Shown: positions 1 through 6,765, counted from the first letter of the stretch. The stretch: DNA of 13,519 nt from an uncultured bacterium (GCA_903938205.1 CAJACJ010000128.1:1-13519), one strand, 5' to 3'. Notes: generated by a model from the sequence alone, not told the origin. Program-made: numbers and translations.

Positions 1-1215
1 CCAATCATGATTGTCGAGGGCAAGGCGCAATACTTGTTCGATAACAACGGGCGCCGCTACCTTGACGGCATTGGCGGCATTGTCACGGTGAGCGTTGGTC
101 ATTGCCATCCTGAAGTGACAAAAGCTGCAATTGAGCAACAAGAAACTATTGTGCACACCACCACGATTTATTTGAATCCACAAGTGGCGCTGTTCGCTAA
201 GGAACTAGCCGCCAAGATGCCAGGCGATTTAAAGGTGTGCTACTTCGTGAACTCCGGTTCCGAAGCCAACGATTTGGCCATCACCATGGCACGCGCCGCG
301 ACTGGCAATTATGACGTCATTGCCCTGCGAAACGCCTATCACGGCGGAAGTCCAGGAGCCATGGCGCTCACTTCGCACCACACATGGAAGTTCAATGTTC
401 CCCACGGTTTTGGCGTGCAGCACGCAGTGATGCCAGACACCTACCGTGGACAATTTGGTCCCAACGACGCCGACGCTGGGCGCAAGTACGCGCTTGATGT
501 GAAAAGCCTGATTCAATTTGGTACCTCGGGACAAGTGGGCGCGTTCATTGCAGAAAGTATTCAAGGCGTGGGCGGCACAGTGGTGTTGCCAAATGGCTAT
601 TTGAAAAATGCGTACGAACATGTGCGCGCCGCGGGCGGCTTGTGCATCGCTGACGAAGTGCAAGCTGGCTTTGGAAGAACTGGCACACACTTCTGGGGAT
701 TTGAAACCCAAGACGTCACGCCTGACATTGTCACCATGGCCAAAGGGATTGGAAATGGTTGCCCACTTGCAGCGGTGGTGACCACTCCAGCAATTGCAAA
801 AAGCATTGCCAACCGAATTCACTTCAACACGTTTGGTGGCAATCCAGTTTCATGCGCGCAGGGTCGCGCCGTGTTGCGCGTGATTGAACGCGAAGGTTTG
901 CAGGCAAATTGTCTGAAAATTGGAGCGCAATTGAAGGCGGGCTTTGCCAAGTTGGCGGAGAAACATTCGCTCATCGGTGAGATTCGCGGCATGGGCTTGA
1001 TGCTTGGAATTGAAATGGTGAAAGACAGAACCACCAAGGAGCCCGCCAAGGAAGAATGCGCCGCCGTGTTTGAGAAGTGCAAGGATCTTGGACTTCTCAT
1101 TGGCAAGGGCGGATTGTTCGGCAATACGCTTCGCATTAAACCCCCCATGTGCATCAACAGTGGCGACGCTGACTTTATTATTGACGTGCTTGATCAAGCG
1201 TTGGCCAGTGTTTAA
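1..1215 (+). CDS. Class III PLP aminotransferase, alanine-glyoxylate aminotransferase 2 (AGXT2)-like, 5' partial
   Basis: This is a fold-type I, class III pyridoxal-phosphate aminotransferase, expected to be cytosolic. The N-terminal text (MIVEGKAQYLFD, then GGIVTVSVGHCHPEV) is the pattern I associate with AGXT2-type alanine:glyoxylate or 5-phosphohydroxylysine-lyase-like enzymes. Counting from the ATG at 7, the visible landmarks are the glycine/serine phosphate-binding stretch NSGSEAND, the ADEVQAGFGR block with the cofactor-contacting Asp216, and TMAKGIGNG with the Schiff-base Lys246, followed by FNTFGGNPVSCA. The frame is open to the window edge (Pro-Ile before the Met), and family members normally have about 20-40 residues before this point. 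The true start is therefore probably upstream and the ATG at 7 internal. The exact substrate pair cannot be read from sequence; ornithine- or GABA-type transaminases are less likely alternatives. No clear terminator follows it, only the repeat region. Confidence 0.9.
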   Translation, partial: PIMIVEGKAQYLFDNNGRRYLDGIGGIVTVSVGHCHPEVTKAAIEQQETIVHTTTIYLNPQVALFAKELAAKMPGDLKVCYFVNSGSEANDLAITMARAATGNYDVIALRNAYHGGSPGAMALTSHHTWKFNVPHGFGVQHAVMPDTYRGQFGPNDADAGRKYALDVKSLIQFGTSGQVGAFIAESIQGVGGTVVLPNGYLKNAYEHVRAAGGLCIADEVQAGFGRTGTHFWGFETQDVTPDIVTMAKGIGNGCPLAAVVTTPAIAKSIANRIHFNTFGGNPVSCAQGRAVLRVIEREGLQANCLKIGAQLKAGFAKLAEKHSLIGEIRGMGLMLGIEMVKDRTTKEPAKEECAAVFEKCKDLGLLIGKGGLFGNTLRIKPPMCINSGDADFIIDVLDQALASV

Positions 1216-1247
1216 TGACGGGTGATTGGGCGCGCTGAAATTTTTGC

Positions 1248-1367
1248 TGCGAATCCGCCTTGGAATTTTTTTGCGACTTGGCTTTCAAATTTTTTGTGAG
1301 ACTTGGCATTGAAATTTTGCATGCGACTTCGCCTTGAAATTTTTCCTTGCCTCGCATGAATTTTCTA
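1248..1367. repeat. Degenerate 24-26 bp tandem repeat, about five units
   Basis: The AT-rich gap between the aminotransferase and cutC consists of successive diverged copies of one unit, roughly TGCGACTTSGCYTTGAAA followed by a T run. The units run about 1248-1271, 1272-1295, 1296-1321, 1322-1346 and a shortened 1348-1367; a stub (gctgaaattttt) precedes them at 1234-1245. The units share the GCGACTT core and the TTGAAATTTTT tail. No unit is self-complementary over its GC part, so they do not form terminator hairpins. Function is unknown. Confidence 0.75.
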
Positions 1368-1380
1368 TTGCGCTAGGCTG

Positions 1381-2214
1381 ATGAAAATGACGCGCCCAAC
1401 GCTTGAAGTTCCTGTTGACTCGCTTGACTCCGCGGTTCTTGCGGCTCCGTTCGCCACGCGTTTAGAACTATGCGACGACTTGCCAAGCGAAGGCTGGACC
1501 CCAAAAACAAGCCTGATTGAGCGTGTTCGAGCCGCTGTCGACACGCACCTTGTGGCCATGATTCGCCCACGATTTGCTGATTCCCCGCTCACGCTCACGC
1601 TTGAATCATTCATAGCCAACAAGCGCGTCATGGATGCGTCCACTCAAGAAATTAAATCGGCGGCCGCTGCGGGCGCAAATTCCGTTGCCATTGGTTTGCT
1701 TCAAGCGGATGGACATGTTGACATGAACGCGTGTGGCGAACTTGCCGAGTTGGCCCGCTCATTGAAACTTGAAGTTGCGTTCCTGCGCACATTTGATTTA
1801 GTCGCGGATCGCGCGCGCGGGATGCGCGACCTCAGCGCGCTGGGAATGAAACGCGTTGTGACGGCTGGCGTACTGGGTTGGGACGCCGCAATTTCCACTC
1901 TTGAGCAACGCATCGCTGTTCTGCTAAGCGATGCGATGAACGCCGCGGGCGCTGCAAGTGCGAAAGCGCTCGCAAGTGGAAAATTAAATGCAAGTGCAAC
2001 TATAAAAAGCGCGCACGCAAACGCACCAGAGCAACCGCACATACCACTCGCGCGTCACGCCGTTGAAATTGTTCCTGGTGGCGGAGTGCGCGCATCCAAC
2101 GCGGCTCGGTTCATGTCTGTTTCATCACACTTGCATGCCTCATGCAGGCGCGATGGCGTGTTCAACTTGGATGAAATGCGACGGCTTCACGCCGTGATGA
2201 ATTCCGCTCAGTGA
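1381..2214 (+). CDS. cutC: CutC-family copper homeostasis protein (TIM barrel)
   Basis: The CutC family is a cytosolic TIM-barrel fold linked to copper tolerance in some bacteria and conserved in animals; its molecular activity is still debated. Family landmarks appear in order: LEVPVDSLDSA (residues 8-18), RLELCDDL (27-34), the TP pair at 40-41, MIRPR (60-64), GANSVAIGLLQADGHVD (98-114), AFLRTFD (133-139, usually FHRAFD), IVPGGGVRASN (230-240) and SSHLHAS (248-254). At 277 residues it is somewhat longer than the typical 210-250. An Ala/Ser-rich insert at about 185-220 accounts for this. The usual LTSGG block after the FHRAFD position reads VTAGVLGWD here. The first ATG is used; a second in-frame ATG lies two codons later, and only a weak AGG lies upstream. 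It is transcribed in the same direction as the aminotransferase, 165 bp downstream of it. The copper role is inferred from the family name only. Confidence 0.85.
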   Translation: MKMTRPTLEVPVDSLDSAVLAAPFATRLELCDDLPSEGWTPKTSLIERVRAAVDTHLVAMIRPRFADSPLTLTLESFIANKRVMDASTQEIKSAAAAGANSVAIGLLQADGHVDMNACGELAELARSLKLEVAFLRTFDLVADRARGMRDLSALGMKRVVTAGVLGWDAAISTLEQRIAVLLSDAMNAAGAASAKALASGKLNASATIKSAHANAPEQPHIPLARHAVEIVPGGGVRASNAARFMSVSSHLHASCRRDGVFNLDEMRRLHAVMNSAQ

Positions 2215-2235
2215 CTTGCGAGTCAGCGTCGCAAG
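2215..2235. other. Short hairpin between convergent genes
   Basis: A perfect 7-bp stem (CTTGCGA at 2215-2221, TCGCAAG at 2229-2235) with a 7-nt loop begins immediately after the cutC stop and sits before the converging channel gene. It has no T run on either side, so it is not a textbook intrinsic terminator. It may act weakly in both directions. Confidence 0.4.
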
Positions 2236-2241
2236 GATCGA

Positions 2242-3330
2242 TCAGGGTTCCCCAAAGTAGCGAACTTGCAAATCGTGAAGAAAACCACCTTCTTGCAACA
2301 TCAATAATTGAATATTCAATTCCGTGCGCAAATCGCTATTTTTCGGCACCCCAAATGCATATTTTTCATCGCTGAACACGGAGCCAACCTCGGTAATCGG
2401 CAGTTCGGGATGCGCCTTGTCGTAGTACTGCAAACTTGCAGCCTCGCCAATGAGAGCTTGAGTTTTATGGCTGACCAAATCGGCAACCGCCACCACTGGG
2501 TCGGTGTATGCCTTCACAAAGATCTGGTGCTTCTGGCAAAATTCCTCCGCCGCAGTGCCCTTCATCACGCCGACAAGTTTGCCGTTCAAATCCTGAACGC
2601 CATGGATTTCATTTTTCAATTTATTCAATGTCATGATGCTAGTGACGCTGGATGTGATGTAAGCCACCACCGCGACTCCGCACATCAACCATATTCCCGC
2701 AAGCACTTTGCCTAACGCGCCATGGCCTGCCGCATAGTTGGTCTTGCCATTCATAGCGACGGACATGACGTGGTAAAAGGAATCAGCTAGTCCCTCGTGC
2801 CAGCGCTGTGGAAAGTCCCTGGTCAATTTTCTTTGAAACAATGTCACGACATACGTTATCGCCAGCAGTATTGCCCCAAACACCAGGAAAATTTTTATGT
2901 ATCCATAATTATTCAGGGCTTCAAATAATTTTGCGAAAGTAAATCGTCGATCTTCGTTGACCATGATGCGCAATCCGCCGTTGAAATACGGATGCGTAAA
3001 ATCGAACATCTTCAACCTTGCGCTGGTGACTACCATGTTCGTCGCTGCAACATCCACTTGGCCTGATTCCAATTTTTGCATTAATTCGGGCATTGAGGCG
3101 CAAGGGACAAACACGTAACTTAACTTCATCATTGCGGCTAGTTTTTCCCACAATTCAATGGAAAAACCCGAATAAACACCCGGGCTTGTCTCCATCGTAA
3201 ATGGCGGGCTGTAGATGACAGCCACACGCAGTTCTTGATTTGAAAATATGGACGCGGGCTCGCTTGTGCAAACGCCAAGACGATTGACACATGCGATTGC
3301 AAAGACAAATACAAAAACAAGTCGCTTCAT
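2242..3330 (-). CDS. Glutamate-receptor-like ligand-gated channel (SBP_bac_3 domain split by a TM-pore-TM insert)
   Basis: This 362-residue protein has the architecture of prokaryotic ionotropic glutamate receptors such as GluR0. A signal peptide (MKRLVFVFVFAIACVN) is followed by ligand-binding lobe S1 (about 30-130), a first membrane segment (about 145-164), a re-entrant pore-like stretch (about 183-200), a second membrane segment (about 207-228, IWLMCGVAVVAYITSSVTS) and lobe S2 (about 240-362). Arg105 in ARLKMFDF matches the spacing of the arginine that binds the ligand alpha-carboxylate in these receptors (R-x4-DF). Glu296 in ALIGEAAS sits where the acidic amino-group ligand is expected. 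The potassium-type filter TVGYGD of GluR0 is absent; the loop reads SVAMNGKTNY. The start at 3330 gives a clean signal peptide. An in-frame start at 3390 would nearly abut the upstream mgtC-like gene and add 20 residues. An amino acid is the likely ligand. Whether it conducts ions or only signals is unknown. Confidence 0.85.
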   Translation of the reverse strand: MKRLVFVFVFAIACVNRLGVCTSEPASIFSNQELRVAVIYSPPFTMETSPGVYSGFSIELWEKLAAMMKLSYVFVPCASMPELMQKLESGQVDVAATNMVVTSARLKMFDFTHPYFNGGLRIMVNEDRRFTFAKLFEALNNYGYIKIFLVFGAILLAITYVVTLFQRKLTRDFPQRWHEGLADSFYHVMSVAMNGKTNYAAGHGALGKVLAGIWLMCGVAVVAYITSSVTSIMTLNKLKNEIHGVQDLNGKLVGVMKGTAAEEFCQKHQIFVKAYTDPVVAVADLVSHKTQALIGEAASLQYYDKAHPELPITEVGSVFSDEKYAFGVPKNSDLRTELNIQLLMLQEGGFLHDLQVRYFGEP

Positions 3331-3396
3331 GTGAAATATTCTAACGCACACGTGGCGAGATGGATGGACGCCAAGCATGCCCACCAACATTTGAAC

Positions 3397-4110
3397 TTAC
3401 GCGTGCCAATGCGTCTCCTGCACGCCCAGCATTTGACCGATTCGCTCGCTCACCTTCACAGGAAAGCGAACCAAGTCAAACTTTTTAAACTTCAAGTGGA
3501 ACGTCATGCGTTGACGCGGCTGCTCCTGTGAAGTCTGAATATCTAGACTCTTGATCTTGATTGAAAATGATTTGAGCTCTTTCAAGATGTCATCCACCGT
3601 CACTCCGCCATCTTTCAGATTCACTGAGAAGTCCGCGTACCAATCATCTTGAATTTTGGATTCAACAATTGGAAGCAAATACAAAATCACAATGGACGCG
3701 ACAGACGCGAGCAAGCCAATGCCGATCGCGCCCGAACCAAACGCCAAGCCAATGACCGTGGCCGACCACAGCGTGGCCGCGGTTGTAACGCCACGCACAA
3801 TGTGGCTGGTTTGACGAATGATCACGCCCGCGCCTAGAAAGCCCATGCCAGAAAGCGCGCCAGCTGCAAGTCGCGCGGGATCAGGGTGCCACGCCGGTGC
3901 GCTACCAATCAGAGCCAAACTTTTGACGTAGAACGAATCGGAAATAATCATTACGGCGCAGGCGGAAAGGCTTACAAGCAGCGTTGTGCGCAAACCAGCG
4001 GCGCGGCCATGACGCTCACGCTCAATGCCAAGAATAAATCCTGCGGCAAGGGTGAGTCCAATGCGCAGCAAAATTTCCGGGCGCATATCGATCAATATTT
4101 CATTCAACAT
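3397..4110 (-). CDS. MgtC/SapB family inner-membrane protein
   Basis: The 237-residue protein carries the MgtC hallmark LAAGFILGIERER followed by AGLRTTLLV (residues 21-46), the second motif GMGFLGAGVIIR (88-99), and VRGVTTAATLWSATVIGLAFGSG (105-127). At least four hydrophobic segments precede a soluble ACT-like C-terminal part (about 155-237). MgtC proteins of pathogens aid survival at low magnesium by inhibiting F1Fo ATP synthase; most environmental homologues are uncharacterised. The ATG at 4110 is chosen because GGAGGT lies 7 nt upstream of it, an excellent RBS. Earlier in-frame ATGs at 4125 and 4158 lack one. The channel gene follows 66 bp after its stop on the same strand, so cotranscription is likely. 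No M-box or other magnesium-sensing leader could be recognised in the 217 bp upstream. Confidence 0.93.
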   Translation of the reverse strand: MLNEILIDMRPEILLRIGLTLAAGFILGIERERHGRAAGLRTTLLVSLSACAVMIISDSFYVKSLALIGSAPAWHPDPARLAAGALSGMGFLGAGVIIRQTSHIVRGVTTAATLWSATVIGLAFGSGAIGIGLLASVASIVILYLLPIVESKIQDDWYADFSVNLKDGGVTVDDILKELKSFSIKIKSLDIQTSQEQPRQRMTFHLKFKKFDLVRFPVKVSERIGQMLGVQETHWHA

Positions 4111-4158
4111 GTGAATGACCTCCATTTGAAATTGTGTTGTAAGAGCGACAGCTAACAC

Positions 4159-4191
4159 TTCTGAAAAATTCAGATTGTGTTAATTCTGAAT
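4159..4191. promoter_or_regulatory. Cluster of TTCTGAA motifs and an inverted repeat upstream of mgtC-like gene
   Basis: TTCTGAA occurs at 4159-4165 and again at 4184-4190. The pair ATTCAGA (4168-4174) and TCTGAAT (4185-4191) forms a 7-bp inverted repeat. The cluster lies 50-80 bp upstream of the mgtC-like start, where an operator would be expected. The rest of the 4111-4327 gap shows no gene and no convincing promoter. The sequence is AT-rich, so chance is a real alternative. Confidence 0.3.
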
Positions 4192-4327
4192 GCACGCGAA
4201 GGCGTGCCAACGGAATCATCATGACCATCAGTATGAAAGCGTAACCACTTCCAGTCCGTGTTTCAAATGCAATCAAGATAAAAACGCTGCGGCAATGACT
4301 CCATGTGCCAAGTGATGCGCGCGATTA

Positions 4328-4507
4328 CTACCTTGAACGCTCTGGCATGAGAAACCACAAGACGAGATACACCAGCGTTCCAGGAAACGCGGCGCTGATT
4401 ATTGAGAGTAATACATAGGCAATACGTACGCGGTTGGCGGACCAGCCAAACTTGTCGGCGATACCGCCGCATACGCCAGCGATGATTCGATCATTGGAGC
4501 GGTACAT
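4328..4507 (-). CDS. Small PspC-domain protein
   Basis: A 59-residue gene. It begins MYRSNDRIIAGVCGGIADKFG and ends in a single hydrophobic segment (about 30-54) closed by MPERSR. The pattern R-x-I-A-G-V-C-G-G-I-A, a Trp a few residues on, then RVRIAYVLLS and LVYLVLWFLMP is the PspC domain nearly end to end. In enterobacteria PspC is an inner-membrane sensor of the phage-shock response. Stand-alone PspC domains of this size are common in many phyla and their role is mostly untested. The ATG at 4507 has GAAGGA 6 nt upstream. It lies between the methyltransferase and the mgtC-like gene on the same strand. A longer frame over the same bases (4263-4472) has no such similarity. Confidence 0.93.
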   Translation of the reverse strand: MYRSNDRIIAGVCGGIADKFGWSANRVRIAYVLLSIISAAFPGTLVYLVLWFLMPERSR

Positions 4508-4600
4508 GAGGTTTCCTTCTTTGAGTGTGCAAGTTTGCAGTCATGCAAGGGAAGGTAACGTACGCGCGTGATCGTGTCCGCTACAAATCCGAATGCCCGC

Positions 4601-5242
4601 CTATGAACACACGACTGATTTTCTTAAAAATACAACGTTTTTGCAGGGTATTTCGCAGGTCAAGTCAAACTCACGCGCAATGATTTGGAAGGTCTCCTGC
4701 CGATAGAAAGTCACGTGGGTCAGGTCGCGTCGGTAATGCCAATCGGCAAAGCGACTGTCGTCGGTTTGAAAGTTGGTCATCAGCGCCAACAGCCCGCCAG
4801 GTTTCAGCAACGCAACCAAGCGCGTGAACTCCGCATGCGGCTGATGAAAATGTTCGGCCACTTCGGTGCAAGTGACAAAGTCAAATTGTTGATCAAGCAC
4901 CGCGCTGTCTGGGGAAAAAAATGGGTCATACAAGTGCATGGCGTGGCCCGCCTCTGAAAGCATATTCGCCAACGCTGGTCCTGGTCCACAACCAAAATCA
5001 AGACCAACTTGTTTGGGCGGCAATGCCGCAAGCAGCGGCGCAGCCAAACGATTTAAAAACTCGCGGTAGCGAATGTCTTGCGGATCATTCTCATGCTGCA
5101 AATATTTCTGCAACTGCGTTTCATGACTGGGCAGTTGCTGCGCTGACAACAATGTCGCGTGACAATGACAACAGCGCAGATAGTTCAAGCCATCCTTCTG
5201 CATAAATGGCGCGAGCGAATGACGCAGACATACGCGGCACAT
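4601..5242 (-). CDS. Class I SAM-dependent methyltransferase with N-terminal zinc ribbon
   Basis: With the start at 5242 the product is 213 residues. A CxxC pair at Cys2/Cys5 and a second at Cys24/Cys27 form a likely zinc ribbon. The Rossmann methyltransferase core follows: motif I LDFGCGPGPA (81-90), an acidic residue at the end of strand 2 (YDPFF, 105-109), and CTEVAEHFHQP (125-135) then LLKPGGLLALMTNF (145-158). The run NDPQDIRYREFLNRL plus GLDFGCGPGP and DPFF strongly resembles, from memory, a methyltransferase family widespread in Gammaproteobacteria. Its substrate is unknown. Start choice: the frame is open further upstream (to 5482), but that would overlap the divergent ppk2 gene, and no good RBS is visible for any start. 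A GTG a few residues before Met1 is also possible. It heads the minus-strand series that continues with the PspC gene. Confidence 0.88.
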   Translation of the reverse strand: MCRVCLRHSLAPFMQKDGLNYLRCCHCHATLLSAQQLPSHETQLQKYLQHENDPQDIRYREFLNRLAAPLLAALPPKQVGLDFGCGPGPALANMLSEAGHAMHLYDPFFSPDSAVLDQQFDFVTCTEVAEHFHQPHAEFTRLVALLKPGGLLALMTNFQTDDSRFADWHYRRDLTHVTFYRQETFQIIAREFDLTCEIPCKNVVFLRKSVVCS

Positions 5243-5372
5243 ACTTTCATTGAACAGGCATTGTTGAGCATCCACTTGCGGCACAAGGCGATGGTACTTT
5301 CCCCACCACCGCGCAAGTTGATTACCCTTGGGAGAGAACACGGCAAAATTGCCTTTCAAAACAAGGAAAACC

Positions 5373-6197
5373 ATGACCATTGAACTTTCTAAATTCCAAG
5401 TCGATCCAAAATCTAAACTGCATTTGAAAGATTGGAAGACCAACGATGACGAGGGACTTGCGCGCGAAGCGGTTGCGCCCATCTTTCAGGAAAATCTGAA
5501 GGCAATTTCAGAACTGCAATACAAATTGTTCGCGGATGGCTCGCGTGGCGTTCTGATTGTGATTCAAGGAATTGACACCGCGGGCAAGGACGGAGTGATA
5601 CGCGATGTGTTCAGCTGCATGAATCCGCAAGGCGTCTATGTGAAATCATTTAAGAAGCCGGAAAAAATTGAACTGGCCCACGATTATTTGTGGCGCGTGC
5701 ATCAAGCGTGTCCAGCCAAGGGAATGATTGGAGTGTTCAACCGCAGCCACTATGAGGACGTGCTCATTACGCGCGTGCATAAATGGATTGACAACAAAAC
5801 CTGCGAGCGCCGCTACGAGCACATCAATCAATTTGAGAAGTTGCTTGTCGATGAGGGCACCACCATTGTGAAATTATTTCTACTGATCTCCAAGGACGAG
5901 CAGTTTGCGCGTCTGCAAAGCCGCATTGAGGAACCCCAACGCAACTGGAAATTTAATTTGGCTGATTTGGCGGAGCGCGCATTTTGGAATGAGTACATGG
6001 ACGCGTTTCATGACGCGCTTGCGGCCACCAGCGCCAAGCATGCGCCGTGGTTTGTTATTCCCAGCGATAAAAAGTGGTTCCGAAACCTGCTTGTCAGCGA
6101 AATTCTGCTGGCGCATTTGAAATCGCTTGACTTGAAATGGCCCAAGCCTGCTGCCGACTCCGCCACGTTGCGCAAGGCTTTGAACGACGCCAAATAA
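5373..6197 (+). CDS. ppk2: Polyphosphate kinase 2 family protein, class III-like
   Basis: PPK2 enzymes transfer phosphate between polyphosphate and nucleotides (AMP, ADP, GDP). The 274-residue single-domain protein has the Walker A-like QGIDTAGKDG (65-74, Lys72) and the lid/Walker B region GVFNRSHYEDVL (120-131). DYLWRVHQ (104-111), RYEHINQFEKLL, DEGTTIVKLFLLISKDEQ (160-177) and APWFVIPSDKKWFRN (224-238) are also present. These blocks and the length match, from memory, the Meiothermus-type class III enzymes, which can phosphorylate both AMP and ADP. The class assignment is inference. The ATG at 5373 has AAGGA 5 nt upstream. A TTG at 5328 in frame would add 15 residues with no family support. 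The gene is divergent from the methyltransferase (130 bp apart) and about 110 bp ahead of the zeta-subunit homologue. Confidence 0.95.
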   Translation: MTIELSKFQVDPKSKLHLKDWKTNDDEGLAREAVAPIFQENLKAISELQYKLFADGSRGVLIVIQGIDTAGKDGVIRDVFSCMNPQGVYVKSFKKPEKIELAHDYLWRVHQACPAKGMIGVFNRSHYEDVLITRVHKWIDNKTCERRYEHINQFEKLLVDEGTTIVKLFLLISKDEQFARLQSRIEEPQRNWKFNLADLAERAFWNEYMDAFHDALAATSAKHAPWFVIPSDKKWFRNLLVSEILLAHLKSLDLKWPKPAADSATLRKALNDAK

Positions 6198-6216
6198 ATC
6201 CACGCAACCCCTATAA

Positions 6217-6231
6217 GTGGGACATTCCCAC
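6217..6231. other. Small hairpin in the ppk2 / zeta-homologue gap
   Basis: GTGGGA (6217-6222) pairs perfectly with TCCCAC (6226-6231) around a 3-nt loop, 20 bp after the ppk2 stop. It is not followed by a T run. It could protect the ppk2 3' end or attenuate readthrough into the next gene. Confidence 0.35.
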
Positions 6232-6305
6232 GAGCAAAAGTTGGACAAAACGTCACAATGTCATTTCAAAAATGGCTAGACTGCAAAATCAAAAGGAGCA
6301 CCACC

Positions 6306-6629
6306 ATGTCAGGATCCGCATTCGACAAACGAGAAGAGAGTTACGAGAAAAAATTCGCACATGACGCGGAACTTCGATTTAAGGTGGAGGCACGCCGCGA
6401 CAAAATGTTGGCCGCATGGGTTGGCGCCAAGTGCAAAATGAGTGCGGAGGAAATTGCCACATACTCCACCGAACTGGTACGGGCGGACTTGAAGACTCCA
6501 GGCGACATGGATGTGCAACACAAAATTCACGCTGACTTGAAAGCTCGCGGCGTGCACCTCAGCGAGGCGGAAATCCGCGCTGAAATGCACCGTTGTTTCC
6601 AAACTGCCGCGGCTGAACTCATGTCATAG
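6306..6629 (+). CDS. DUF1476 protein, F1-ATPase inhibitor zeta-subunit homologue
   Basis: The 107-residue, helix-rich and charged protein matches the DUF1476 family end to end. It has FDKREESYEKKFAHDAELRFK (6-26) and EARRDKMLAAW (28-38), then a four-helix-bundle remainder with DMDVQHKIHADLKARGVHLS and AEIRAEMH. In Paracoccus denitrificans the zeta subunit binds F1-ATPase and blocks ATP hydrolysis through its N-terminal helix. The N-terminal block, the inhibitory part in that system, is the best conserved region here. The family is known to me almost only from Alphaproteobacteria. The ATG at 6306 is chosen because AAGGAG sits 7 nt upstream; an ATG at 6258 would add 16 residues without support. 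It is cytosolic by inference. A strong terminator follows, and ppk2 precedes it on the same strand. Confidence 0.9.
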   Translation: MSGSAFDKREESYEKKFAHDAELRFKVEARRDKMLAAWVGAKCKMSAEEIATYSTELVRADLKTPGDMDVQHKIHADLKARGVHLSEAEIRAEMHRCFQTAAAELMS

Positions 6630-6660
6630 TGCTCTTATCCTGCTCGTAAAGACAACCCAC

Positions 6661-6691
6661 ACGCTTGGTCCGAAAGGGCCAAGCGTTTTTT
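6661..6691 (+). terminator. Rho-independent terminator after the zeta homologue
   Basis: ACGCTTGG (6661-6668) pairs with CCAAGCGT (6679-6686), extended inward by a T·G and two C-G pairs around a GAAA tetraloop. A run of six T follows. This is a textbook intrinsic terminator about 32 bp after the stop codon. Confidence 0.93.
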
Positions 6692-6722
6692 ATGCGCCAT
6701 CGACTAGAGAAATCTTGGATGT

Positions 6723-6765
6723 ATTCAGATTCGAAATACGTTGATGAATTTTCATGAATCTGAAT
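6723..6765. repeat. 10-bp perfect inverted repeat at the 3' end of the MFS gene
   Basis: ATTCAGATTC (6723-6732) and GAATCTGAAT (6756-6765) are exact reverse complements separated by 23 bp. The right arm lies in the last codons of the MFS gene (stop at 6752-6754). There is no T run on the minus strand, so it is not a classic terminator. It shares the ATTCAGA core with the motifs at 4159-4191. Confidence 0.6.

Noticed and set aside
229..822. 197-codon minus-strand frame inside the aminotransferase
   Set aside because: Antisense shadow of a well-supported gene, His/Cys-rich text with no recognisable domain.
1248..1367. CRISPR-like array
   Set aside because: The units are contiguous and diverged with no spacers, and no cas gene is present; it is a tandem repeat.
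4263..4472. 69-codon frame on the minus strand
   Set aside because: It overlaps the PspC gene in another frame; its translation has no family pattern, while the PspC frame has a full domain match and an RBS.
5328..5372. TTG start extending ppk2 by 15 residues
   Set aside because: The added residues have no family match and the ATG at 5373 has a good RBS.
6241..6282. Possible promoter TTGGAC with TAGACT before the zeta homologue
   Set aside because: The spacing is about 30 bp, far from the 16-18 bp needed.
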